Assembly: GCF_003254115.1 (NCBI RefSeq)
Contig: NZ_QKZV01000003.1
Location: 1-64,000, forward strand
Length of the DNA: 64,000 bases
Direction: 5' to 3'
DNA from: Hydrotalea sandarakina
Lineage (GTDB): Bacteria; Bacteroidota; Bacteroidia; Chitinophagales; Chitinophagaceae
How positions within the stretch are numbered: the stretch's first letter is position 1; each line of letters starts with the position of its first letter. This document shows, one piece after another, positions 34,127-42,307 of this stretch. The notes beneath the pieces were generated by a model that saw only the letters and a list, made by a program, of their open reading frames with translations, ran no database searches and had not been told where the DNA came from. The translations under genes were made by a program, and so were the position numbers.

Positions 34127-35213
34127 TGTTATTTTTTATCAATGGAATGACGATGAAATTCTCCAACGTATTTGTATTTGTGTATAATTCAATTTTTTTG
34201 TTTATCTGTGCATATCGGTTTTCTAATTGCTGAAATGGCTGTAACACCCCATTACCCGATATTTCTTTTACCTGACCTGTATAAGAAAAAAGTGCTTTTT
34301 TTTCGGAAACTGATACAACAATATGTAAAGGATTGAGCACTGACATACTTGTTTTATTGATGATATACTCCATAATGACCAGAAATGTATTGGGAATAAT
34401 TGAATAAGCAATTGACTCATCATGGTGTACATTAATATCTAAAAAAAGCTTATCTGCATAACGCTGTTGAATTAAGAAAATATAATTTTTTAAAAAAGCA
34501 ATTTCATCTTTCAACGGTACCCATTCTTTTTCTCTTTGATCGAGCAAATAGCGATAGGTTTTGGATAATTTTTCGATGAATTGCTCGGCTATATCGGCAT
34601 TAATTTGTACTAATGAGCTTAATATGCTGAGACTATTAAATAAAAAGTGTGGATTCAACTGGTTTTGTAAAGCCTCAAAACGCGATTGTGCATATTCCTT
34701 TTCAAGTCTGCTTACCTGTGTTTTTCTTTGTTCCATACTTTTAAAAGAATTGAATCCTGTAATTACAACATAGGTAAGCATTAAATAGGTATGCGTCATA
34801 GCCAGTAAATTTCTTAGCCGCATTTCGAGCGATTCCGTATTTGCTTCTGGTATCACAATTAGTTTTACAAATAGAAAATAAAAAATGCTCTTCAGTGCAA
34901 ATCCACCCAAAAAAACAACCGGTATTTCAATGGCATATCGTTTTATTGATAAAGTATTGGCGGCAAATTTTTTGTTGAAAAATTGTATGGAATAATACAC
35001 AAAATACATGGATGTTACCATATCAACCAACAGGAAGAAACCTTCACGTATAATGCTGTGAACATCTAATAAAGGCCTGAAACTTCCTGTATTAATAAAT
35101 GCAAGAGATGCTAAAAAAAGAAAAAAGAATACAATACCACTTATTGGCAACCAAAAGTGTACACTGCCGGTTATCTTTTTTACAACGTTTATTTCAATTT
35201 TACTTTGCAACAT
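34119..35213 (-). CDS. LytS-like kinase paralogue with degenerate ATPase domain
   Basis: 364 residues, with the same layout as the next gene: transmembrane helices, a coiled coil, and the phospho-acceptor box LNPHFLFNSLSILSSLV. The ATP-binding part differs at key sites. The N box reads VIMEYIINKTSMS in place of VENVVKHNSMS, and the glycine box region reads GNGVLQPFQQLENRYA without GxGxxN. It may be a pseudokinase that dimerises with the active paralogue. It is the first gene of the three-gene operon. Confidence 0.85.
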   Translation of the reverse strand: MLQSKIEINVVKKITGSVHFWLPISGIVFFFLFLASLAFINTGSFRPLLDVHSIIREGFFLLVDMVTSMYFVYYSIQFFNKKFAANTLSIKRYAIEIPVVFLGGFALKSIFYFLFVKLIVIPEANTESLEMRLRNLLAMTHTYLMLTYVVITGFNSFKSMEQRKTQVSRLEKEYAQSRFEALQNQLNPHFLFNSLSILSSLVQINADIAEQFIEKLSKTYRYLLDQREKEWVPLKDEIAFLKNYIFLIQQRYADKLFLDINVHHDESIAYSIIPNTFLVIMEYIINKTSMSVLNPLHIVVSVSEKKALFSYTGQVKEISGNGVLQPFQQLENRYAQINKKIELYTNTNTLENFIVIPLIKNNNE

Positions 35214-35421
35214 TTAAGTTATTTATAGGCTAACGAAACATAGTGTACCGGGCTTTTGCTTATTCAGCAATGATTTTGTGCTGTTAAAATGCATTAAAAA
35301 ATTTACATGAATGCCCATATTACTTCCAAATAAACTAAAATATTGGAAGAATGCCTTTAAATAAGGGATGAAAATGTTACAAGAATTGGTTTGAATAACA
35401 ACTAAGAATAGATACCAAAAT

Positions 35422-35450
35422 AAAAAAAAATCCCACTACGAAGCGGGATT
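35422..35450 (-). terminator. Terminator of tRNA-Ala
   Basis: AATCCCGC and GTGGGATT form a stem, with a long T-tract following on the minus strand. It starts 3 bases after the tRNA's encoded CCA. Confidence 0.7.
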
Positions 35451-35452
35451 AT

Positions 35453-35529
<77 letters not shown>

Positions 35530-35589
35530 ATTTAACTTTTAGGATTGCAAATGTATAGCCTGATACTTGTTGCACAAAATTTTTCTTCC

Positions 35590-36006
35590 TCAAATTATTA
35601 ATACCAGTGTACCCACAATGATAAGTAGTGCCCCAATGGCCATTTTCAAAGTAACTACTTCGCCCAAAAAAATAATTGACAATATAATGGCAATAGCTAC
35701 ACTGGCTTTATCAACCGGGGCAACCTGTGCCACATTACCTAACTGCAAGGCTTTAAAATAAAACAACCACGACAAACCGGTAGCTATGGCAGACAAAATT
35801 AAAAACAACCAATTTTGGCGGGTTAATGCTAAAACACTGCCTTGTATATTTCCTTTAAAAAAGGCAATGCCCCATGTTAAGATTAAAATAAAAGAAGTAC
35901 GAATGGCAGTTGCCAAATCACTATCAATATGGCTAATTCCCTTTTTAGCAAAAATGGCTGTTAAAGCTGCAAAGAAGGCTGAAAGCAAAGCATAAATCCA
36001 CCACAT
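35590..36006 (-). CDS. EamA-family small transporter (half-size DMT)
   Basis: 138 residues with about five hydrophobic segments. The start is MWWIYALLSAFFAALTAIFA, followed by KKGISHIDSDLATAIRTSFI, GLSWLFYFKALQLGNVAQVA and PVDKASVAIAIILSIIFLGE. This is one EamA repeat, so it probably works as a dimer. An upstream start at 36051 would fall in the citrate synthase terminator and is less likely. Substrate unknown. Confidence 0.82.
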   Translation of the reverse strand: MWWIYALLSAFFAALTAIFAKKGISHIDSDLATAIRTSFILILTWGIAFFKGNIQGSVLALTRQNWLFLILSAIATGLSWLFYFKALQLGNVAQVAPVDKASVAIAIILSIIFLGEVVTLKMAIGALLIIVGTLVLII

Positions 36007-36033
36007 TAAATCTAATTTTTTTGAAATTAATAT

Positions 36034-36071
36034 AAAAAAACCTGTAAACACAAAGTTCGTGCCTACAGGTT
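36034..36071 (-). terminator. Terminator of the citrate synthase gene
   Basis: AACCTGTA and TACAGGTT pair, with an inner CAC/GTG, and seven T follow on the minus strand. It lies 60 bases past the citrate synthase stop. Confidence 0.6.
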
Positions 36072-36133
36072 AAAATTAAATTGACCGCAGAACTATGCAT
36101 GAAAGATTATCATACACAATTAGCTAATGATAC

Positions 36134-37456
36134 TTATTCCCAAATTTCATCTTCGCCTTTTAACCAACGTTTTACAGCTGAAGTGGTAACACTTTTTGGA
36201 CGTTCAATGGGGAAACCTAAAGCTCTGTCCCAACATAAGTTGGCTAATACGCCCAATGCACGGCTTACCGCAAATAATACAGTGTAAAATTCGTATTCAA
36301 CCAATCCATAATGTACTAATAAAGCCCCGCTATGCGCATCTACATTTGGCCATGGATTTTTTATTTTACCTAATGATTGTAAGATGGGGGGAACCGTTTC
36401 ATAAATTTTCCAAACGGTATTCACCAATTTATCATCGGGCATGTGTTTTTTACCAAATTCCATTTGCGCAGTAAAACGTGGATCAGTTTTGCGCAACACG
36501 GCGTGTCCATAACCGGGAACCACCTTACCGGCCGCAATGGTTTTTTTCACGTAATCTTCAATTTGTTCTTTTGAAGGATTATCGGTTCCCAATTCTTTCT
36601 GCATTTCAAAAATCCACTTAATTACTTCTTGATTGGCTAATCCATGTAATGGACCTGCTAAACCATTCATACCCGCAGCATAACTTAAATAAGGATCGCT
36701 TAATGCACTGCCAACCAAGTGCGTAGCATGTGCACTTACATTACCACCTTCATGGTCAGCATGTATAGTCATATACAAACGCATTAATTCTTTAAAGCTT
36801 TCATCTTCAAAACCCATCATATGTGCCAAATTACCTGCCCAATCCAATAAACCATCGGGTTGTATATGTTCGTTATTTTTATATTTACGACGATAGATGT
36901 AAGCGGCTATGCGCGGTAAACGCGCTATTAAATCCATTACATCATCATAAGTAGGATTCCAATAATCTTTTTTGCTAATGCCTTTTGCGTATTCACGGGC
37001 AAAATCGCTTTCCGTTTGCAAAGCCATTACACCCACTACAAACATCGTCATGGGATGTGTTGAAATGGGTAATGCATCAATAGCTTTAAACACATGTGTA
37101 GGCACATGGCTTCTACGTTGCCAAACATTGGTTACATGATGTACATCTTCTTCAGTTGGCAATTCACCAATTAACATTAAATAAAATAAACCTTCGGGTA
37201 AAGGTTCGCCGTTAGGAATAGCAGTCGGTAAACTTTTTTGTAATTCAGGAATAGAATAGCCGCGAAAACGGATACCTTCTTGCGCATCTAACAAACTGGT
37301 TTCAGAAACCAAACCGGTAATGCCCCGCATTCCCTGATAAATTTGAGCAAGTGTTACTTCTCCAATTTTTTTATTACCATGTTCCTTTAATAAATCTTTT
37401 ATTTCTGCATTGGCTGCATCGGCTTTTAATTTAAACCTTTCTTTAATAATTCCCAT
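36134..37456 (-). CDS. gltA: Citrate synthase, eukaryote-like type
   Basis: 440 residues from MGIIKERFKLK. It condenses oxaloacetate and acetyl-CoA at the entry to the TCA cycle. Active-site motifs are MTIHADHEGGNVSAH, GLAGPLHGLANQEV and PGYGHAVLRKTDPR with the catalytic aspartate region. The wording of these motifs is that of the mitochondrial-like citrate synthases often found in Bacteroidota. A 34-codon upstream extension shows no family similarity. It is a single gene, with its own terminator. Confidence 0.94.
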   Translation of the reverse strand: MGIIKERFKLKADAANAEIKDLLKEHGNKKIGEVTLAQIYQGMRGITGLVSETSLLDAQEGIRFRGYSIPELQKSLPTAIPNGEPLPEGLFYLMLIGELPTEEDVHHVTNVWQRRSHVPTHVFKAIDALPISTHPMTMFVVGVMALQTESDFAREYAKGISKKDYWNPTYDDVMDLIARLPRIAAYIYRRKYKNNEHIQPDGLLDWAGNLAHMMGFEDESFKELMRLYMTIHADHEGGNVSAHATHLVGSALSDPYLSYAAGMNGLAGPLHGLANQEVIKWIFEMQKELGTDNPSKEQIEDYVKKTIAAGKVVPGYGHAVLRKTDPRFTAQMEFGKKHMPDDKLVNTVWKIYETVPPILQSLGKIKNPWPNVDAHSGALLVHYGLVEYEFYTVLFAVSRALGVLANLCWDRALGFPIERPKSVTTSAVKRWLKGEDEIWE

Positions 37457-37679
37457 AGTGCTAAATTTTATGTTCGAATAATTGTATTTATTGCCTTTTT
37501 GAGGTATGCAAGCAAAGAGCTGGCGGCTTAGCTTAACTGATTGAAAAATGGAGTGCAAAATGTTTGCGAACTACACATAACAATTAGCGGCTATAAAGGT
37601 AAATGAACTTAACAGTTGTAACAAATGAATTATAGAAATGTTACACTTTTATAACAAGAAATTAATGGGAATGGAAAGG

Positions 37680-38783
37680 TTATTTGGGCGCTTTTCTATA
37701 CAAGTAAATAACTACGAATAAAAATAGGAAATTGGGAATCCATGGTGCAATAGAAGGTGGCAAATTGCCTTTAGTTGAAAAAATGGTAGAAAATTTATCT
37801 GTAATAATAAAGAGTGCAGCAATAATAAACCCCACTGCCAAATGCAAACCACTGCCCCCCCTTACTTTTCTTCCCGCTACAATAGCACCAATTAAGGTAA
37901 GTAAAATAACGGTTATGGGGGTAGCATATCGCCTACCTGCTTCTACTTTTAGTTCATTTAATCCTTCGGCGCCACGCAGTTCCTGTAATTTGATAAAACG
38001 AGCCAATTCGGGCGAGGTAAGTTTATCTTTTGTGTATTTATCCTGGCGTATATCAAATGGCGTAAAGTTCAAATTTTTATATAAAGCCGGAATTAACTGC
38101 ACGTTTTCACCCAAGGGCAGTAAAACACGCTGAACAACATATTCCAATTTCCACTGTTTGGTTAACGTATCCCACGAAATACCTTCGGCACGTGTATTTT
38201 TAACCAACTGATTATTGCGAATTTCATCTAAAAATACAGGCCCGCCGCGCTTACTCACCGTATCATAATTATAAATTCCGGCATACGTAAAAGTATCTAC
38301 TTTCATATAGAAATCGCTGCCACTGCCATTGCGGCTTTTGGTTAGGTTTTCGTATGAAGAATTGGGATCTAAATACTTGGCTTCAAAATTTCCGCGTATT
38401 ACATTGGCTTTTGGAACAATGTATAAATTGGCTGCCAAAAGCATTAAAGCCAATAAAATACCTGCTATCCAATAGGGTCTTAACCAGCGGTTATAAGTAG
38501 TGCCACTGGCCAAAATGGCAACAATTTCACTTCTGCCGGCCATTTTAGAAGTAAAAAATATAACAGCAATAAATATGAATAAAGGAAATAACAAAGCCAG
38601 AATATAGGGTACGAAACCAAAATAATACTGTGTAACAATTTCCCGAGCAGTTAAACCCGATTTGGCAAAATCGTCGGCTTTTTCACTAATATCAACTACA
38701 ACGGCAATTACGGTAAATAGAAATATGGAAAAAAAGAAGGTAGATAAAAATTTATTAATGATATACCAGTCTAATTTTTTCAT
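37680..38783 (-). CDS. LptF/LptG-family permease
   Basis: 367 residues. The N-terminal start MKKLDWYIINKFLSTFFFSI and the following helices (about 15-35, 60-80, 98-120) are typical of the YjgP/YjgQ family. A periplasmic jellyroll domain (about 130-270) comes next, and three C-terminal helices (ITVILLTLIGAIVAG, LAVGFIIAALFIIT, FLFLFVVIYLYRK) close it. These permeases extract lipopolysaccharide from the inner membrane with LptB. Whether it is LptF or LptG is not decided. It usually lies next to tgt in Bacteroidota; here a 400-bp gap separates them. Confidence 0.88.
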   Translation of the reverse strand: MKKLDWYIINKFLSTFFFSIFLFTVIAVVVDISEKADDFAKSGLTAREIVTQYYFGFVPYILALLFPLFIFIAVIFFTSKMAGRSEIVAILASGTTYNRWLRPYWIAGILLALMLLAANLYIVPKANVIRGNFEAKYLDPNSSYENLTKSRNGSGSDFYMKVDTFTYAGIYNYDTVSKRGGPVFLDEIRNNQLVKNTRAEGISWDTLTKQWKLEYVVQRVLLPLGENVQLIPALYKNLNFTPFDIRQDKYTKDKLTSPELARFIKLQELRGAEGLNELKVEAGRRYATPITVILLTLIGAIVAGRKVRGGSGLHLAVGFIIAALFIITDKFSTIFSTKGNLPPSIAPWIPNFLFLFVVIYLYRKAPK

Positions 38784-38963
38784 ATTTATTATGCGTCCTT
38801 ATTAATGAGTGCGATTCAGGCAATGGAAAGATTGGTGGGCACATTGTAGCAACAACACATTTTTCCGTATAAAAAGCCTAAATAAACCGTTGCAAATATA
38901 ATTGAGATAGCACATGAATGAAGCAGAAACCTGTTAAAGATGGTTCAACGCCATTCAAACCAT

Positions 38964-38989
38964 AAAAAAACATCCATTAAAATGGATGT
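38964..38989 (-). terminator. Hairpin terminator
   Basis: ACATCCATT and AATGGATGT face each other with two bases between them, and six or more T follow on the minus strand. It lies about 190 bases downstream of the tgt stop and probably ends that transcript. Confidence 0.6.
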
Positions 38990-39077
38990 AGGGGGAACGT
39001 ATTTCACAGGTAACAGATTAGTAAGTAACGTAAAACTAATTTTAATTTTTTGAAAAGCAAATCAAAAAACTGCACGG

Positions 39078-39160
39078 TGGATAACTGTTGAATAACTATT
39101 GGATTATACACATTTTCTATATAAAAATTATATGTATATTTTATCAATTATTGCAATTAA
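39078..39160. other. Possible replication-origin-like element
   Basis: Three 11-base units follow head to tail: TGGATAACTGT, TGAATAACTAT and TGGATTATACA. The first contains GTGGATAA, one base off a reversed DnaA box, and the third overlaps TTATACACA, a fit to TTATNCACA. About 45 bases of almost pure A/T follow. Such phased boxes next to an AT-rich stretch are typical of DnaA-bound origins, but isolated matches are expected by chance in AT-rich DNA. Confidence 0.3.
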
Positions 39161-39180
39161 CCCTCCAGAAACCGGTTGAA

Positions 39181-40320
39181 TTACAAGCGTTGCTTTAATA
39201 TGGGCACCATTTCCTGCTTCCAAGCATAAAAATTGCCGTTTAAAATTTGGTTGCGAGCCTCGCCAACTAACCACAAATAGAAAGAAAGATTATGCAGGCT
39301 TGCTATTTGCAAAGCCAAAATTTCATCGGCAGCAAATAAATGCCTTAAATAGGCCTTTGTATAGTAGTTGCTAATGTTAGAAATAAACCCATCATCTATT
39401 ACTGAAAAATCTGTTGCCCATTTTTTGTTCTTGATATTGATTACCCCTTTTGAAGTAAATAGCATACCGTTACGACCATTTCGGGTAGGCATTACACAAT
39501 CAAACATATCAACACCCAAGGCAATGCTTTCCAATATATTCCACGGGGTACCTACTCCCATTAAATATCTTGGCTTTTCAACAGGCAAAAATTCACAACA
39601 AAGGGCTGTAAAATCGTACATCATAGCTTCCGGCTCACCTACCGATAAGCCACCAATTGCATTACCGGCGGCATTTTTATCAGCTATATATTGAGCTGAA
39701 GCAGTTCTTAAATCTTTATAAGTTCCTCCTTGCACAATGGGAAATAAATTTTGTGTGTATCCATATAAATCTGGCGTTTCCTTTAAACGGGCAATACATC
39801 TATCCAACCAACGATGGGTTAATTCCATACTATTTTTGGCATATTGATACTCAGAAGGATAAGGTGGACATTCATCAAAAGCCATAATAATATCCGCACC
39901 TATATTTCGCTCAATATCCATCACATTTTCGGGTGTAAACAAATGCCTGCTGCCGTCAATATGCGATTGAAAGGTTACCCCCTCTTCCTTAATTTTTCTT
40001 TGCGATCCCAATGAAAATACTTGGTAGCCGCCACTGTCGGTTAATATAGGTTTATGCCATCCCATGAATTGATGTAAACCCCCTGCCTTATTTAAAATTT
40101 CAATACCGGGACGCAAGTATAAATGGTAAGTATTTCCCAAAATTATTTGCGCCTTAACATCTGCATTTAATTGCTGTTGGGTAACTGCTTTTACTGAACC
40201 TACTGTACCCACCGGCATAAAAATGGGAGTTTGAATGGTTCCATGATCGGTAACTATAGTACCTGCCCTTGCTGCACTGGCACTATCCACTTGTTGAATA
40301 CTAAATTGTAAAGCTGGCAT
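39181..40320 (-). CDS. tgt: Queuine/preQ1 tRNA-ribosyltransferase
   Basis: 379 residues from MPALQFSIQQVDSASAARAG. It exchanges guanine-34 for preQ1 in GUN-anticodon tRNAs. Family motifs are TPIFMPVGTVGSVKAV, LTDSGGYQVFSLGS with a catalytic aspartate, AFDECPPYPS, IVQGGTYKDLR, GGLSVGEPE, YLMGVGTP, and FDCVMPTRNGRNG with the nucleophile aspartate. The zinc site normally formed by three cysteines before KNYSRAYLRHLF reads IDDGFISNISNYYTKAYLRH, with no cysteine. The histidine in SLHNLSFY remains. Confidence 0.93.
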   Translation of the reverse strand: MPALQFSIQQVDSASAARAGTIVTDHGTIQTPIFMPVGTVGSVKAVTQQQLNADVKAQIILGNTYHLYLRPGIEILNKAGGLHQFMGWHKPILTDSGGYQVFSLGSQRKIKEEGVTFQSHIDGSRHLFTPENVMDIERNIGADIIMAFDECPPYPSEYQYAKNSMELTHRWLDRCIARLKETPDLYGYTQNLFPIVQGGTYKDLRTASAQYIADKNAAGNAIGGLSVGEPEAMMYDFTALCCEFLPVEKPRYLMGVGTPWNILESIALGVDMFDCVMPTRNGRNGMLFTSKGVINIKNKKWATDFSVIDDGFISNISNYYTKAYLRHLFAADEILALQIASLHNLSFYLWLVGEARNQILNGNFYAWKQEMVPILKQRL

Positions 40321-40450
40321 AAGTTTGCAAAAATAAGTGTATGGTGCTTTTGGTGTGCTATTGGAATAAACATGTTTGCAAAAAAGCCATAGGTTACGCA
40401 ATTGTTATCCACAATATGAATGGTCAGTGCCTACAAGTATGCTTGTCAAC

Positions 40451-40458
40451 TATTTTTG
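40451..40458 (+). promoter_or_regulatory. -7 box before the glycosyltransferase gene
   Basis: TATTTTTG is an exact TAnnTTTG match ending 4 bases before the ATG, which implies an almost leaderless mRNA. No -33 box was seen. Confidence 0.4.
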
Positions 40459-40462
40459 CAGA

Positions 40463-41593
40463 ATGACAATACCTTTACCCTATCCCATTGCATTATATAT
40501 TTTTATTGCTTTTTGTGCATGCATTGCCATTCAAATATTGTATTATTTATTTTTATTTAGTAAAACGGCATTTTATAAACCAAAAAACTATTATGATGAG
40601 GCACTCAAACCTTTATCGGTTATTGTTTGTGCCCGCGATGAGGCGGCGAATTTGGTAAAAAACTTACCGGGCATTTTGGTGCAAGAATATCCTGCAACGC
40701 ATGAAGTAATTGTTGTGAATGACAATTCAACCGATGAATCGAAATATGTATTAGAAGAATTGAAAGCCGTATTCCCCAATATTCATCATATTGAATTAAC
40801 ACAAGAGGCTAAATTAATTGCCGGAAAAAAATTTCCATTGTCAATTGGTATTAAAAGCGCCAAGTTTGAATATTTGTTATTAACGGATGCGGACTGTGTT
40901 CCCGCCAGCGAGCTATGGATGAAGAAAATGCAGGAAGCTTATAAACCCAACACTGAAATAGTATTAGGTTATGGTGCTTATCATAAAAAACCGGGCTTTC
41001 TTAATAAAATTATTCGCTTTGAAACGTTTCATACTGCCATTCAATATTTTTCTTATGCTTTAGCAGGAATGCCTTACATGGGAGTGGGTAGAAACTTAAG
41101 TTATAAACGCGATGTGTTTATACGCAACAAAGGTTTTTCATCCATGAATCAAATACCCGGCGGTGATGATGATTTATTCATTAACAAAGTAGCTACTAAA
41201 CACAACACTGCTGTTGTAATTGATCCGGACGCATTTACTCTAAGTGAACCTAAACAAACCTGGCGTGATTGGATGAAACAAAAAAACCGCCACTATTCCA
41301 CTTCAAAATATTATAAGTTTAAGCATAAGTTTTGGTTGGGCTTATACACTTTCAGCTTTTTTTGTATATATCCATTATTGGCTGCCAGTATAATATTTTT
41401 TAATTGGTGGTTGCCATTGTTGGTTTTTGCTTTTAGGTGGTTAATTCAAGGAATCATCTACTATAAAGGCATGAAGAAATTAAATGAATCTGATTTGTTT
41501 CCGCTGTTTTGGTTATTCGATATTTGGATGTTTTTTTATTACATATTGTTTTTCCCTGCTTTATGGAAAAAGCCTAAAAAAACATGGAACTAA
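40463..41593 (+). CDS. Membrane-bound family 2 glycosyltransferase
   Basis: 376 residues. An N-terminal transmembrane helix (about 7-30) is followed by a GT-A domain with LSVIVCARDEAANLVKNLPG, EVIVVNDNSTDES, LLLTDADCVPAS (DxD-like), PGGDDDLFINKVA and QKNRHYSTSKYYK (QxxRW-like position). Two or three C-terminal helices close it. It should transfer a sugar to an envelope acceptor; donor and acceptor are unknown. The ATG gives MTIPLPYPIALY; an upstream start would enter the tgt promoter region. rsmG follows by 25 bases. Confidence 0.88.
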   Translation: MTIPLPYPIALYIFIAFCACIAIQILYYLFLFSKTAFYKPKNYYDEALKPLSVIVCARDEAANLVKNLPGILVQEYPATHEVIVVNDNSTDESKYVLEELKAVFPNIHHIELTQEAKLIAGKKFPLSIGIKSAKFEYLLLTDADCVPASELWMKKMQEAYKPNTEIVLGYGAYHKKPGFLNKIIRFETFHTAIQYFSYALAGMPYMGVGRNLSYKRDVFIRNKGFSSMNQIPGGDDDLFINKVATKHNTAVVIDPDAFTLSEPKQTWRDWMKQKNRHYSTSKYYKFKHKFWLGLYTFSFFCIYPLLAASIIFFNWWLPLLVFAFRWLIQGIIYYKGMKKLNESDLFPLFWLFDIWMFFYYILFFPALWKKPKKTWN

Positions 41594-41606
41594 GCTTTGG
41601 CGCTAT

Positions 41607-41614
41607 TAACTTTA
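41607..41614 (+). promoter_or_regulatory. -7-like box before rsmG
   Basis: TAACTTTA, one base off TAnnTTTG, ends 4 bases before the rsmG ATG. This repeats the arrangement seen at the glycosyltransferase and purC genes. Confidence 0.3.
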
Positions 41615-41618
41615 CCAC

Positions 41619-42254
41619 ATGCAGGAAATATTAAAATATTTTGATGAATTTTCGGATAAACAACTACAACAATATAGTGCATTAGCAGCATTGTATAAAG
41701 AATGGAATGAGAAGATTAATGTTATATCCAGAAAAGACATTGACAGCATTTATTTACACCATGTACTTCATTCATTAAGCATCGCGGCCATTACATCCTT
41801 TCAACCCGGACAGGAAATTATAGATATTGGCTGCGGTGGCGGTTTTCCGGGAATACCATTAGCTATTTTTTTTCCTGAAGTACGGTTTCATTTAGTGGAT
41901 AGCATTGCCAAAAAACTTACTGTGGTAAATGCTGTTTGCGAGTCGGCAGGTATAACCAACGTTACTACACAACATACACGCGTAGAACAAATTAAGGATA
42001 GAAAATTTGATTATGCTATAAGCCGTGCTGTAGCACCTTTAAAAGATTTATGGCAATGGAGCAAACCATTGTTAAAAAAATCAACACCCCATACATCGGA
42101 AGATATATTAGCCAATGGATTAATCTGCTTAAAGGGGGGTGATTTGCACGAAGAAATTTCAGCAAGTTTAACCCGGCCAACATTGTATAGCATTTATGAT
42201 ATTTTTCCGGAACCTTATTTTAAAGAAAAGTTTATAGTTTACGTTAAAAAATAA
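41619..42254 (+). CDS. rsmG: 16S rRNA (guanine-527-N7)-methyltransferase
   Basis: 211 residues. It uses S-adenosylmethionine to methylate G527 of 16S rRNA. Visible are LAALYKEWNEKINVISRKD, IYLHHVLHSLSIA, the AdoMet site EIIDIGCGGGFPGIPLAI, FHLVDSIAKKLTVV and the GidB-type YAISRAVAPLKDLWQW. Length and motif order are normal. The stop codon lies at the base of a terminator hairpin. Confidence 0.94.
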   Translation: MQEILKYFDEFSDKQLQQYSALAALYKEWNEKINVISRKDIDSIYLHHVLHSLSIAAITSFQPGQEIIDIGCGGGFPGIPLAIFFPEVRFHLVDSIAKKLTVVNAVCESAGITNVTTQHTRVEQIKDRKFDYAISRAVAPLKDLWQWSKPLLKKSTPHTSEDILANGLICLKGGDLHEEISASLTRPTLYSIYDIFPEPYFKEKFIVYVKK

Positions 42255-42290
42255 GAGGCACCTATTGAGTGCCTCTTTAATTTTTTGCAT
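42254..42290 (+). terminator. Terminator of rsmG
   Basis: AGAGGCAC and GTGCCTCT pair around a 7-base loop and are followed by TTAATTTTTT on the plus strand. Confidence 0.8.
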
Positions 42291-42307
42291 CATTTTATTT
42301 GGTACCA

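Larger units (their letters stand above)
38784..39180. other. Intergenic region between the LptF/G permease and tgt
   Basis: No gene is seen. It holds a terminator hairpin near 38964-38989 and, nearer tgt, the tandem DnaA-box-like units and AT-rich stretch described separately. Confidence 0.6.

Noticed and set aside
36081-36287. Short plus-strand frame next to the citrate synthase gene
   Set aside because: It lies opposite the end of citrate synthase and has no features of its own.
40405-40413. Single perfect DnaA box TTATCCACA between tgt and the glycosyltransferase
   Set aside because: One such 9-mer is expected roughly by chance in a window this size; not listed as a feature alone.
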